A stretch of DNA of 64,000 nucleotides from NCBI GenBank assembly GCA_018401015.1, contig JAGYLP010000002.1:62001-126000 (forward strand). Direction: 5' to 3'. Under the pieces are notes generated by a model, which worked only from the letters and a program-made list of their open reading frames with translations, ran no database searches and was not told where the DNA came from. Of the stretch, positions 25,742-34,398 are shown piece by piece. A program made the translations under genes and the position numbers. Source of the stretch: Bacteroidales bacterium (GTDB lineage: Bacteria > Bacteroidota > Bacteroidia > Bacteroidales > M50B96). Each line of letters opens with the position of its first letter. Within the stretch, counting starts at the first letter, position 1.

Positions 25742-27109
25742 CTAACGGCAACCGTTTGTACAGTCGTTACAACGACTCAGTTCGCCTCGCAAACGCTTCG
25801 AAACGAGCTCTTCGACCCGCAGGCGCAAGCCTTCGACCGGTATGGCGGCAATTACTTCGTAAGTAAAAGCATACATGAGTAACAAGCGCGCTTCTTTCTG
25901 ACTAATTCCTCTGGTTCGGAGGTAGAACAAGGCGTCGGAATCGAGTTGACCAATAGTGGCCCCGTGGCTGCATTTTACATCGTCGGCAAAAATCTCCAGC
26001 ATGGGCTTGGTGTTCATTTTAGCCCGGTCGGTGAGCAAAATATTGTTGTTGCTTTGGTATGCAGCGGTGCGTTGAGCATCTTTTCGAACCAGAATTTTTC
26101 CGGTAAACGAACCATGAGCATCGTCGTCGAGTACTCCTTTAAACGTTTGATTACTCGTTGCGTCGGGAACTGCATGGTCGATTAAGGTTCGATTGCTGAT
26201 ATGCTGGTTCCGATCGGTGAGGTAAAGCCCAAAGGTATCGTTGTGCGCACCTCGACCTTGCAAAGCCACATCGAAGCGATTGTAAATAAACCCACCATGT
26301 AGGCTGATGGTGTTCGTGCTAACCTGACTGTCGGCTTCCTGGTGAATGAAAACAGCTGCCAACTGCGACGACTCATTGTTTTCGTTCTGCATTTTGGTGA
26401 GGTGAAGACGGGCGTTTTTTCCGGCATAAACCTCGGTAACGGAATTCGATAAAAAGTCGTGGTTGCTCATGGTGTGCTCACAAACAAGCAGATTAGCCTC
26501 GGAATTATCTTCGAGAATAATCAAATTGCGTTGCTGAGTCATGAGATTTCGGTCCGACATCATCATGTTGATGAGCTGGAGAGCCTGATCCATTACCGTA
26601 TTCTTGGGCAGGTAAAGGAAAAAACCGTCTTGGGCAAAAGCGGTATTCAAGGCAATTAAACCGTCGGAAGCCGGGTTAGCATACTTCGTGTAGTGCTTTT
26701 GGAATAGTTCGGGGTATTGTTTCGCTGCTTCGGCTAAACTTCCTAAAATGATTCCGTTTGAAAGCACTTGCAAACGATGCTCCGGATGATAATACCAAGA
26801 GTTTACGACAAACTCGACTTGTGTTTCCAGGTTGGGGACATCGCAGTTGAAGAGCAAATCTTTATCGAAACTAACCGGATCAAAAGTGTAACTGCGGTGG
26901 TATTCTTTATTGAAAAGAGGTTCGAGTGGGGTGTATTTGAATTCTTCGACTCGAGTTGAGGGAATTCCCAGTTTCAGAAAATGAGCAAATGCATCTTCTC
27001 TCTTTTGGTATTCGAATCCGGGAATAGCCTGATCGAGAATCGCTCGCTGTTGAATAAATTCTTTTTTCAGATCTTCCCTGGTGTCAATTATTTCGACCAT
27101 CATATCCAT
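25742..27109 (-). CDS. sufD: SufD, Fe-S scaffold complex subunit
   Basis: A 455-residue SufD. The N-terminal helical part contains SRVEEFKYTPLEPLF, followed by the right-handed beta-helix core (NTVMDQALQLINMM; LILEDNSEANLLVCEH) and the C-terminal FADDVKCSHGATIGQLDSDALFYLRTRG, where the His before GATIGQ is the residue paired with SufB in cluster formation. SufD with SufB and SufC2 forms the cluster scaffold. The chain ends ELSRCNDCTNGCR, a Cys-x2-Cys-x3-Cys tail beyond the usual core end. Start at 27109, 14 bases after sufC. Confidence 0.95.
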   Translation of the reverse strand: MDMMVEIIDTREDLKKEFIQQRAILDQAIPGFEYQKREDAFAHFLKLGIPSTRVEEFKYTPLEPLFNKEYHRSYTFDPVSFDKDLLFNCDVPNLETQVEFVVNSWYYHPEHRLQVLSNGIILGSLAEAAKQYPELFQKHYTKYANPASDGLIALNTAFAQDGFFLYLPKNTVMDQALQLINMMMSDRNLMTQQRNLIILEDNSEANLLVCEHTMSNHDFLSNSVTEVYAGKNARLHLTKMQNENNESSQLAAVFIHQEADSQVSTNTISLHGGFIYNRFDVALQGRGAHNDTFGLYLTDRNQHISNRTLIDHAVPDATSNQTFKGVLDDDAHGSFTGKILVRKDAQRTAAYQSNNNILLTDRAKMNTKPMLEIFADDVKCSHGATIGQLDSDALFYLRTRGISQKEARLLLMYAFTYEVIAAIPVEGLRLRVEELVSKRLRGELSRCNDCTNGCR

Positions 27110-27123
27110 AGTAACAACTGATT

Positions 27124-27891
27124 TTATAAGGTGATTAATGGATTGTCAACTTGTTTTTTAATCCAGTCGTAACCTTTTTCTTCCAGCTCAAGCGCAAGTT
27201 CTTTTCCGGCCGACATAACGATTCTTCCTTCGTAGAGCACATGAACAAAATCGGGGATAATGTAGTCCAGCAAGCGCTGATAGTGTGTAATGACGATGGT
27301 GGCGTTCTCGGGTGTTTTTAAACGATTAACTCCATTGGCAACAATGCGTAAGGCATCGATGTCGAGTCCTGAATCGGTTTCGTCGAGAATGGCCAATTTA
27401 GGTTCCAGCATGGCCATTTGAAAAATCTCGTTTCGCTTTTTTTCTCCACCCGAGAATCCTTCGTTTACCGAGCGATTGGCCAACTTGCTATCGATTTCGA
27501 CCAATTCTTTTTTCTCACGCATCCGCTGTAAGAATTCTTTGGAACTAAGAGGCTCCAGATTTTGTGCTTTTCGGGTTTCATTCAAGGCGGTTCTCATGAA
27601 ATTAGTCATACTAACTCCCGGTATTTCAATGGGATATTGAAAACCAAGAAAAATGCCTGCGCGTGCACGATCTTCGGGAGCCCATTCTCCAATGTCTTGC
27701 CCTTCGAAGGTGATTTCACCGTGGGTTACTTCGAATAGGTCCCGTCCGGTTAGAACCGAAGCCAGGGTGCTTTTCCCTGAACCATTCGGTCCCATAATGG
27801 CATGTACTTCGCCTGCTTTTACTTCTAAATTGAGCCCTTTTAAAATTTCTTTTCCTTGAATAGATGCATGTAAATCTTTGATGCTAAGCAT
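27124..27891 (-). CDS. sufC: SufC ATPase
   Basis: A 255-residue ABC-type ATPase. Walker A is GPNGSGKST, the Q-loop region reads IFLGFQYPIEIPGVS, the signature is GFSGGEKKRNEI and Walker B is LAILDETDSGLDIDALR, all with the SufC-specific wording. It powers conformational change of the SufBCD scaffold and is cytoplasmic, not a transporter component. It lies 35 bases after sufB and 14 before sufD. Confidence 0.97.
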   Translation of the reverse strand: MLSIKDLHASIQGKEILKGLNLEVKAGEVHAIMGPNGSGKSTLASVLTGRDLFEVTHGEITFEGQDIGEWAPEDRARAGIFLGFQYPIEIPGVSMTNFMRTALNETRKAQNLEPLSSKEFLQRMREKKELVEIDSKLANRSVNEGFSGGEKKRNEIFQMAMLEPKLAILDETDSGLDIDALRIVANGVNRLKTPENATIVITHYQRLLDYIIPDFVHVLYEGRIVMSAGKELALELEEKGYDWIKKQVDNPLITL

Positions 27892-27926
27892 GATATTGTG
27901 ATGTTTTTTAGTTATCGATTATTCAA

Positions 27927-29375
27927 TTATCCTACACTCCCTTCTAAACTGATTTGCAGTAGCTTTTGTGCCTCTACCGCAAATTCCATCGGAAGCTGAT
28001 TGATTACTTCTTTGGCATACCCGTTTACAATCAGCCCAATAGCATCTTCGGTGCTGATGCCACGCTGATTGCAATAGAAGATTTGATCTTCGCCGATTTT
28101 AGAAGTGGTGGCTTCATGCTCCACAATGGCCGATGAGTTATCGACCTCGAGGTAAGGGAAGGTATGTGCTCCGCATTGGTCGCCTAACAAAAGGGAATCG
28201 CATTGCGAAAAATTGCGAGCGTTCGAAGCATTCTTCGCAACCCTTACTAACCCACGATAGGAATTATTGCTCTTGCCGGCCGAAATCCCTTTCGATACAA
28301 TCGTACTCTTGGTGTTTTTACCCAAGTGTATCATTTTCGTCCCGGTATCGGCTTGCTGATGATTATTGGTAACGGCCACGGAATAGAACTCCGCAATCGA
28401 ATCGTCGCCTTTTAAAATACAACTCGGATACTTCCAGGTAATGGCTGAACCGGTTTCTACCTGAGTCCAGGAAATCTTGGAATTGCGCCCTTTGCACAAG
28501 CCTCGTTTGGTAACAAAATTATAAATGCCTCCTTTCCCTTCTTTGTCGCCCGGATACCAGTTTTGTACCGTGGAGTATTTTACTTCGGCATGCTCGAGTG
28601 CTATGATTTCAACAATGGCAGCATGTAGCTGATTCTCGTCGCGCATAGGAGCGGTACAACCTTCGAGGTAACTCACGTAACTGTCGTCGTCGGCTACAAT
28701 CAAAGTGCGCTCAAACTGCCCGGTATTGGCTGCATTGATTCGGAAATAAGTGGACAATTCCATCGGACAACGAACCCCTTTCGGAATATAGACAAACGAT
28801 CCGTCGCTAAAGACAGCCGAGTTCAGCGCTGCAAAATAATTATCGCGATAGGGAACAACGGTTCCCATATATTTTTTCACTAAATCGGGGTACTCTTGAA
28901 CAGCTTCGCTAAACGAACAAAAAATAATGCCTAAGTCGGCCAGGTTTTTCTTAAAGGTCGTTTTAACCGAAACACTATCCATAACCGCATCAACTGCCAC
29001 TCCGGTAAGCAATTTCTGCTCCTCGAGCGGAATGCCAAGCTTATTAAAGGTATCGAGCAATTCGGGATCGACCTCGTCCAAACTGTTCAACTGTTTCTTT
29101 TGCTTGGGTGCGGAATAATACACAATGTCCTGATAATCAATTTCAGGGATTTTGAGCATGGCCCAATTCGGGTTCTTCATGGTTTTCCAGTGTGCAAACG
29201 CCTTGAGCCGAAATTCCAACATCCACTCCGGCTCATTCTTTTTTTCACTGATTAAACGTATCACTTCCTCATTGAGTCCTTTCGGTATGCTATCCGATTC
29301 AATATCAGTTACAAAACCGTACTTGTATTCACTCTGGGTTACCTCGTTTAGGATAATATCTTGATCTTTTTCCAT
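27927..29375 (-). CDS. sufB: SufB, Fe-S scaffold subunit
   Basis: A 482-residue SufB, first gene of the suf operon. Markers are [41 protein letters not shown], the [12 protein letters not shown] turn, the cluster-site cysteine in [13 protein letters not shown], and [21 protein letters not shown] with the conserved Glu. With SufC and SufD it forms the scaffold on which new clusters are built from SufE-borne sulfur. The promoter lies about 60 bases upstream on the minus strand with a palindrome in the leader. Confidence 0.97.
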   Translation of the reverse strand: MEKDQDIILNEVTQSEYKYGFVTDIESDSIPKGLNEEVIRLISEKKNEPEWMLEFRLKAFAHWKTMKNPNWAMLKIPEIDYQDIVYYSAPKQKKQLNSLDEVDPELLDTFNKLGIPLEEQKLLTGVAVDAVMDSVSVKTTFKKNLADLGIIFCSFSEAVQEYPDLVKKYMGTVVPYRDNYFAALNSAVFSDGSFVYIPKGVRCPMELSTYFRINAANTGQFERTLIVADDDSYVSYLEGCTAPMRDENQLHAAIVEIIALEHAEVKYSTVQNWYPGDKEGKGGIYNFVTKRGLCKGRNSKISWTQVETGSAITWKYPSCILKGDDSIAEFYSVAVTNNHQQADTGTKMIHLGKNTKSTIVSKGISAGKSNNSYRGLVRVAKNASNARNFSQCDSLLLGDQCGAHTFPYLEVDNSSAIVEHEATTSKIGEDQIFYCNQRGISTEDAIGLIVNGYAKEVINQLPMEFAVEAQKLLQISLEGSVG

Positions 29376-29399
29376 TGTTTAATTGTTTGGTAGTTAGAG

Positions 29400-29420
29400 A
29401 ATTACAATTTATTTGTAATT
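29400..29420. promoter_or_regulatory. Palindrome in the sufB leader
   Basis: AATTACAA and TTGTAATT form a perfect 8-bp inverted repeat with a 5-base spacer, 25-45 bases upstream of the sufB ATG and just downstream of the predicted transcription start. It could be an operator for the suf operon or a weak RNA hairpin. No matching copy was found elsewhere in the window. Confidence 0.45.
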
Positions 29421-29435
29421 AATCTAAATAGATTG

Positions 29436-29443
29436 CAAAATTA
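29436..29443 (-). promoter_or_regulatory. suf operon promoter, -7 element (TAATTTTG)
   Basis: On the minus strand TAATTTTG matches TAnnTTTG and lies about 60 bases upstream of sufB. No TTTG at the -33 distance was found. Confidence 0.45.
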
Positions 29444-29773
29444 AGTATTCATATCAATTTTAATTGCCGACCGGAATATTTAACAACATATCTATGGGTA
29501 TATAATGATTCAATGAATACTTTGTTTACTGGAGAATAAATATTTTTTGTGGTGCTTTGCTTTTCGATGGCGATTCACCAGACGCTTTTCATCAAAAATC
29601 GCTTCTTCTATTCAAAAATCTTGTTTTTAATTTGCCAACTGGATTTGTTCACGGATTATTTTAAAATTTGCCCCCTGTATTTTTCTTTAAATGATTTACG
29701 AATAGATCAAACCGGGGAGGCTTTCTGGCAATTGTCAACTAGACGATGGATTATACCTTTATTACAGGATTAA

Positions 29774-30469
29774 ATGGGTTTGCTCATAAGCACGTTAGCC
29801 GGAGAACAAAGCATGAATAAAAGAATGAAGCAATCTTCGATACAAAACATAATTCTCGATTTGGGTGGAGTCGTTGTTAACCTTGATCCGGGGAGAAGTC
29901 TCCAGGCTTTTAGTGAGTTAGGCTACGAGCGGGTAAACGACCACTACAGTGAGCAAGGGCAACATGAATTTTTTTCGATGTATGAAACCGGGCAGATAAC
30001 CAGCGAAGTATTCCTTCGAACCATGCAAGAGGCCATTCCGAAGGGAAGGGTAACGGAGGATGAACTCATTGCTGCATGGAATGCGATGATATTGGATTTG
30101 CCCCTGGAACATGTGCCTTTTTTAAAGGATCTTGGCTCAAAGTATAGACTGTTCCTGCTTTCCAATACCAACGAAATCCATATCCAATTTTTCTACGAAA
30201 CTTTTGAACGAACCTTCCCCGGCGAAAATTTCAACAACTTGTTCGAGCAAGTTTTCTTGTCGCATCGAATCGGATATAGAAAACCCAACGCCGATGCCTT
30301 CGAGTATGTGTTGCGCACCGCTGGAATTCAACCTTCGGAAACGCTTTTTATCGACGATAATGCATTGAATATCGCTGGTGCCTCCAAGTTAGGAATTAAC
30401 ACTTGGTTCTTTCAGCGGAACAGTGGTTTAGCTCGCCAATGGAATTCATTTTGGGATAATCAGGACTAG
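29774..30469 (+). CDS. HAD-superfamily (subclass IA) hydrolase
   Basis: A HAD phosphatase-like protein of up to 231 residues. Motif I is ILDLGGVVVNLDP, where the usual DxD is D-x-G-G as in the haloacid dehalogenase-like/YihX group; motif II is LLSNTNEIH, the Lys lies in HRIGYRKPNADAF, and motif III is LFIDDNALNIAGA. YihX-type members dephosphorylate sugar phosphates such as glucose-1-phosphate. The conserved region begins at about residue 24, so the ATG at 29813 (13 codons downstream of 29774) is a likely alternative start. It precedes the broken phosphofructokinase gene but has no shared transcript evidence. Confidence 0.82.
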   Translation: MGLLISTLAGEQSMNKRMKQSSIQNIILDLGGVVVNLDPGRSLQAFSELGYERVNDHYSEQGQHEFFSMYETGQITSEVFLRTMQEAIPKGRVTEDELIAAWNAMILDLPLEHVPFLKDLGSKYRLFLLSNTNEIHIQFFYETFERTFPGENFNNLFEQVFLSHRIGYRKPNADAFEYVLRTAGIQPSETLFIDDNALNIAGASKLGINTWFFQRNSGLARQWNSFWDNQD

Positions 30470-30623
30470 CTGGTATTCACGCTTATTCGCGTCGCTAATT
30501 CGTTAAAGGGACCTATTCCCTTCACCTTGACCAGCCATTTGGGTAATTGCCAAAGAAGGGGGGAAAGGAGGTGCTTTTTCTCAAAACATTTTGTTTATGC
30601 TCGTTTGGAGTGGTATTTTTCTA

Positions 30624-30652
30624 TTTGCCACGATGCTGAAAGATTACATTTG
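30624..30652 (+). promoter_or_regulatory. Promoter of the phosphofructokinase gene
   Basis: TTTG (30624-30627) and TACATTTG (30645-30652) with 17 bases between, slightly shorter than the usual 19-21. The predicted start of transcription is about 25 bases before the ATG at 30685. The promoter is intact although the gene is broken. Confidence 0.5.
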
Positions 30653-30684
30653 TGCGCATTTTTAAAACATTAAGTATTGAATAT

Positions 30685-31892
30685 GACAAAGAACACTTAT
30701 AGAGGAACCATTGGTATTTAACCGGTGGAGGCGATGTCCCGAGTTTGAATCCTGCCATTCATTGCGGTAAAACAAGTTGTGCCATTCGCGAGATTTACCG
30801 ATACTCAGACGCGCTTTGCGACGATGGCGCAGACCGTATCATGCAGGTTCTTCGCGACCCCAAAGCCGATAATCGAGACAATTTCATCGAATTAACGGAA
30901 GATATTGTAAACCGCGCGGGTAGAACCGGAGGAACCTTCCTCCATTCCTCAGAACACATTGCCAGCCATGTGCCCAAGATATGGTCCCCGATCACTTGAA
31001 GATATTTACAATCAGGATATCAATGATCTTACCCCGGAGGTGCTTAAAAATCTCGAATTCCTCGGAATCGATTTCTTGATTCCGATTGGAGGCGACGATA
31101 CCCTGAGCTATGCGGTTCGTTTGTATCAGGAGGGCGTGAGGAAGTGGTGGCTATCCCCAAAACGATGGACCGCGACGTGCCGGGAACCGGTACTGCATTG
31201 GTTATAGCACCTGTGTGCCCGAACCATCTCCCTCACCAATAATCTCCGAACATCGCTGGTTCGCACGAACGTATTTTAATTACTCGAAGTATTTGGACGT
31301 TATGCAGGACACACAGCGCTATCCCAACGCGGCTGGTGCACTGCCAACCGTTGCGATTCCTGAGTATCAATTTGATGTGGCTGAGCACTTGACTGAATTG
31401 CTTGTGTACGACAGAAATAAAAATCCCAGCAAATATTCAGTGGTATTGGTCTCGGAAGGAGCAAGTTTTGCCGGAAGCGAAATGATGTTTCAAGGCGACG
31501 AAGCCGATATGTTTGGCCACCGCAAACTGGGTGGAATGGGCGATGCCGTCTCTGCCCGTGTGAAAGATTTGTCGGCTCATTTTAATAATGGTCGAACCAT
31601 CAATGTAATCAATCAAAACCTCGGCTACATGGTTCGTGGTGGCGATCCCGATGCAATTGACTCGGTGGTTCCCATGGCGTATGGCAATCTGGCCCTCGAC
31701 CTCATCTTGAAAGGGATTCACGGTCGTTTGGTCATTCTGCGAAATGGACGTTACGATAATGCGCCAATCGATATCGTAACCAGCAAAAAGAAGTTGGTCA
31801 ACGTGAATAAATTCTACAACACCGAGCGCTTACGACCACATTACAATACCTTCGAAATGCAGCCTTTGCTCATTATGAGCGACCAGTCGTAA
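30685..31892 (+). pseudogene. 6-phosphofructokinase, broken by multiple small indels
   Basis: The whole length of a ~400-residue phosphofructokinase can be followed, but across three frames. Frame 1 reads MTKNTYRGTIGI then a stop where one T is missing; the next frame gives the NPAI region and [21 protein letters not shown]; another gives [21 protein letters not shown]; the last ~170 codons (31380-31892) are intact, with SVVLVSEGASFAGSEM, LGYMVRGGDPDA and the C-terminal NTERLRPHY. At least six single-base deletions lie between 30719 and 31370 (for example near 30991, 31010, 31141, 31180 and 31215), with several substitutions (PS for PG in the first loop). GGDD and PKTMD point to the PPi-type group. 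Promoter and terminator are intact. Either a recent pseudogene or locally poor sequence. Confidence 0.85.
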
Positions 31893-31911
31893 AACATAAA
31901 TGGACTAAAAA

Positions 31912-31944
31912 AACAGCTTTAACTTTTGTGTTAAAGCTGTTTTT
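31912..31944 (+). terminator. Strong intrinsic terminator after the phosphofructokinase gene
   Basis: A 12-bp perfect stem (AACAGCTTTAAC, 31912-31923, with GTTAAAGCTGTT, 31930-31941), 6-base loop, flanked by an A-run before and a T-run after. It starts 19 bases after the stop codon. Confidence 0.88.
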
Positions 31945-32116
31945 GTATGTACCCTTCGGTACGTGAATTCACTTCGACGACGATTGCTTATAACGAGTTC
32001 GAATCTCCTTGCCTCTGGCAGCAAGGAAGGAGCTGTTGTTCTTATCCCAATCGCTTCGAGAGCTGCTTTTGCTCCATGCTTGTGCTTGAGAATGAAAGGG
32101 ATGATACGCTTATTGC

Positions 32117-32635
32117 CTAACTTTTTTTCGAGCGAAAGGAATCGAGCCCCAGTTCTTTCATTAAACTCCGGAAGAGTTCTACATCGGCCGTATGATCGAT
32201 GACGATATCTTTCGACATAAGGAAAGTGCCCACTTTGATGTTCCCTTGAAAACGGAAGGTATTGCCTGTTGTTAAAAGCGATCCCAAAAGTTTTTTCTTA
32301 TTCTTGAGCAATTCCTCGGTATCGATTTGAACCGGAACAATGTAGGTTGAAGTGGAAGCTGGTATTAAGGCAAATTCACTTTCGTTGGCCATGGTTCCGA
32401 GTCGAATATCGTCGTAGAAAACCGTTATAGAATAGCCTTTTACAGCGATATCGTTTTTATTCGGATTATTGATTTTGAGCCCAACATTCAAATCGACTTT
32501 CCCATCGTGAATTCGTTCAACCGTAACTGAGTCGATCCCAATAAGTTCAATTGGTTTCAGGATAAGACAGGAGGAAAAGAGGAATAAACTTAAAAGGAGG
32601 ACTAAGCCTACCGCAAGATGATTATTGACTTTCAT
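32117..32635 (-). CDS. LEA-type 2 (WHy-domain) lipoprotein
   Basis: A 172-residue predicted lipoprotein: hydrophobic segment LVLLLSLFLF then lipobox FSSC with Cys near residue 23. The mature part, with VDLNVGLKINNPNKNDIAVKGYSITVFYDD in two stretches near residues 48-78, is the LEA14/WHy-type beta sandwich (repeated NPN motif and alternating strands). Family members are water-stress related in plants; in bacteria the role is unknown. The start overlaps the end of the upstream lipoprotein gene by 14 bases, so they form an operon. Confidence 0.78.
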   Translation of the reverse strand: MKVNNHLAVGLVLLLSLFLFSSCLILKPIELIGIDSVTVERIHDGKVDLNVGLKINNPNKNDIAVKGYSITVFYDDIRLGTMANESEFALIPASTSTYIVPVQIDTEELLKNKKKLLGSLLTTGNTFRFQGNIKVGTFLMSKDIVIDHTADVELFRSLMKELGLDSFRSKKS

Positions 32636-32966
32636 AGTTATGTTCGTTTTTAGGTTTTTTCTTAGAATGACTTACCGATTTACCGGTGCCTCCCATGGTA
32701 ATGGAGATGCCAAATAAGAAGCCGAGGTTGTACCAGGCTCCGTTATTGTGAATGGCATAAATGGCCACGTCTTTTTCGAATAAGCTGATGATGAAGGCAA
32801 TGGGTGCGATTACACCGTGCATAATCCCATACCAGAAACCATAGGGTTCTCCTTCGGTACATGCATCAATAGGAACCTGTTCGGCACAAGCCGAAAATAA
32901 AAGGAGTGAAATAAAGCCCAGTAGCAATACCTTGCCCTTCGGACGGAACGCCAATTTTTTCTTCAT
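32622..32966 (-). CDS. Small lipoprotein with membrane-like segment, function unknown
   Basis: A 114-residue protein when started at the ATG at 32966. It has a basic start MKKKLAFRPKGK, hydrophobic LLLGFISLLLF and lipobox FSACAEQ. The mature part contains a short Cys, Gly-Phe-Trp-Tyr region and two hydrophobic stretches (VIAPIAFIISLF; LGFLFGISITMGG). A longer reading from 33011 is possible but would begin upstream of the predicted transcription start. Proteins of this shape with a GxWHGxxAP-like segment occur widely in Bacteroidota without known function. It is the first gene of a two-gene operon with the WHy lipoprotein. Confidence 0.62.
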   Translation of the reverse strand: MKKKLAFRPKGKVLLLGFISLLLFSACAEQVPIDACTEGEPYGFWYGIMHGVIAPIAFIISLFEKDVAIYAIHNNGAWYNLGFLFGISITMGGTGKSVSHSKKKPKNEHNYESQ

Positions 32967-33008
32967 GATAAACGGTATTGAATGCCACATAAAACGTAAC
33001 TTCGCTCC

Positions 33009-33016
33009 CAAAGTTA
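33009..33016 (-). promoter_or_regulatory. -7 element for the two-lipoprotein operon (TAACTTTG)
   Basis: On the minus strand TAACTTTG is a full match to TAnnTTTG about 43 bases upstream of the ATG at 32966. A TTTG on the same strand lies 23 bases further up, a little too far. Confidence 0.42.
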
Positions 33017-33080
33017 AGCGCTTTAGCCACTCCGTTTGACAAATCCGGAGGAAAGTTTAAAACAAATTTAATAACACCCT

Positions 33081-34328
33081 GTGGGAACCCTTAATAAACG
33101 GAAAATTATTAACGATCCGGTGTACGGTTTTATTAGTACTCCGACCGACTTAGTTTACGATGTCGTTAATCATCCTTATTTTCAGCGTCTCAGGCACATA
33201 AAACAGCTCGGCTTAACCTACTTGGTGTATCCGGGTGCCGTTCATACCCGATTTCAGCATGCCTTGGGAGCCATGCATTTGATGCGAAAAGCCATTGAGG
33301 TTTTGCGGAGCAAAGGACAATCGATCGAACCCGACGAAGAGGAAGCCGCTTTAGTTGCCATTCTGCTGCACGATGTGGGTCATGGCCCGTTCAGCCACGC
33401 CCTGGAGCATAGCCTGGTGCAGGGAGTGCATCATGAACAATTATCCCTCTGGATGATGGAGGAGTTGAATCGTGAACTAGATGGAAAGCTCGATAAAACC
33501 ATTCAGATATTCCGGGGCAAGTATCCAAAAGTGTTTCTAAACCAATTGTTAAGCGGTCAGTTAGATGTGGATCGGCTCGATTACCTGAAACGCGATAGTT
33601 TTTACACCGGTGTTTCCGAAGGTGTGGTTGGCTCCGACCGGATTATCAAGATGTTGAATGTGGTTGATGGGGAGCTGGTAGTGGAGGCGAAAGGTATTTA
33701 TTCGATTGAAAAATTTCTGTTTGCCCGGCGGTTTATGTACTGGCAGGTCTATTTGCATAAAACCGTAGTGAGTGCCGAAAACATGTTACTGCTTTGTCTG
33801 CTCCGAGCCAAAGAGCTGGTGCGATCCGGAGTCGATTTGCCCGCTCCCAGGGCCCTGCATTTTTTCCTAAAAAATGAACCTAATACCGATTCCTTCAATC
33901 AACCCCTGCCTGACGAAGGAAACTATTCGCCCCTTCAGTTTTTTGCTCTACTCGACGATCACGATGTGAGTTCGGCTATAAAAACGTGGATGTTTACCGA
34001 CGATGTAATTCTCGCAACGCTTTCGCGCCGGCTCATCGAACGCAGGTTGTATCGGATCGAACTGAGTAAAACTCCTTTCCCGGGCGATTACCTGGAACAA
34101 AAGCGCCAGGAAATCAAGCAACGATTTCAGCTATCCGATTCGGAATTGCCTTATTATGTCCAGAGCGATGTGATAAAAAATTCTGCTTACAGTTTCGACG
34201 AACCGCAATTAACCATTTTATTCAACGACGGTCGAACGGCTGATATGAGTGAATCATCAGAGCTTTTTAGCATGCACCAAAACACCGGCACTACCCGTCA
34301 GTATTTCTTAATTTATCCTAAAGACTGA
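33081..34328 (+). CDS. HD-superfamily phosphohydrolase (COG1078 type)
   Basis: A 415-residue metal-dependent HD protein. The conserved N-terminus NDPVYGFISTPTDLVYD-HPYFQRLRHIKQLG is followed by HTRFQHALGAMH (first His), VAILLHDVGHGPFSHALEH (HD pair) and SGQLDVDRLDYLKRDSFYTG (late Asp), matching dNTP triphosphohydrolase-like COG1078 proteins. Activity is probably on nucleotides in the cytoplasm. In many Bacteroidota this gene directly precedes lpxD; here a TetR/RND module lies between. The start is probably the GTG at 33081, since the conserved region begins six codons later. Confidence 0.88.
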   Translation: MGTLNKRKIINDPVYGFISTPTDLVYDVVNHPYFQRLRHIKQLGLTYLVYPGAVHTRFQHALGAMHLMRKAIEVLRSKGQSIEPDEEEAALVAILLHDVGHGPFSHALEHSLVQGVHHEQLSLWMMEELNRELDGKLDKTIQIFRGKYPKVFLNQLLSGQLDVDRLDYLKRDSFYTGVSEGVVGSDRIIKMLNVVDGELVVEAKGIYSIEKFLFARRFMYWQVYLHKTVVSAENMLLLCLLRAKELVRSGVDLPAPRALHFFLKNEPNTDSFNQPLPDEGNYSPLQFFALLDDHDVSSAIKTWMFTDDVILATLSRRLIERRLYRIELSKTPFPGDYLEQKRQEIKQRFQLSDSELPYYVQSDVIKNSAYSFDEPQLTILFNDGRTADMSESSELFSMHQNTGTTRQYFLIYPKD

Positions 34329-34346
34329 AGTTTTTACTTCGATTCT

Positions 34347-34377
34347 TTTGGATGTTAGTTAGTATGAACTAACTTTG
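34347..34377 (+). promoter_or_regulatory. tetR-type gene promoter
   Basis: TTTG (34347-34350), 19-base spacer, TAACTTTG (34370-34377): a near-ideal Bacteroidota promoter. The -7 element is overlapped by the palindrome at 34357-34374, so a repressor bound there would block it. Transcription would start near 34384, which rules out the TTG at 34375 as start codon and favours the ATG at 34399. Confidence 0.72.
34357..34374. promoter_or_regulatory. Putative TetR operator 1
   Basis: AGTTAGT-ATGA-ACTAACT, a perfect 7-bp inverted repeat with a 4-base spacer, placed between the -33 and -7 elements of the regulator's own promoter. The same pattern with one mismatch occurs before the transporter gene at 35035. 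Confidence 0.7.
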
Positions 34378-34398
34378 ACCCGTCAAAACAATCGAACC

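Larger units (their letters stand above)
29376..29773. other. Intergenic region between divergent sufB and HAD hydrolase genes
   Basis: Nearly 400 bases without a convincing gene. The sufB side holds the -7 element and the palindrome listed separately. The side toward the HAD gene is AT-rich; a 74-codon open frame at 29549-29773 has a composition full of Phe, Leu and Ile and no recognisable pattern, so it was not called. A TTTTAAAATTTG stretch near 29660 resembles a -7 element with one extra base. Confidence 0.6.

Noticed and set aside
29549-29773. 74-codon open frame before the HAD gene
   Set aside because: Composition dominated by Phe, Leu and Ile, no start context or family pattern; treated as intergenic.
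31963-32202. 79-codon plus-strand open frame after the phosphofructokinase terminator
   Set aside because: It runs into the antisense of the WHy lipoprotein gene and shows no recognisable sequence.
34375-34398. TTG start for the TetR gene
   Set aside because: It lies at the -7 element itself, upstream of the predicted transcription start; the ATG at 34399 gives the family's normal N-terminus.
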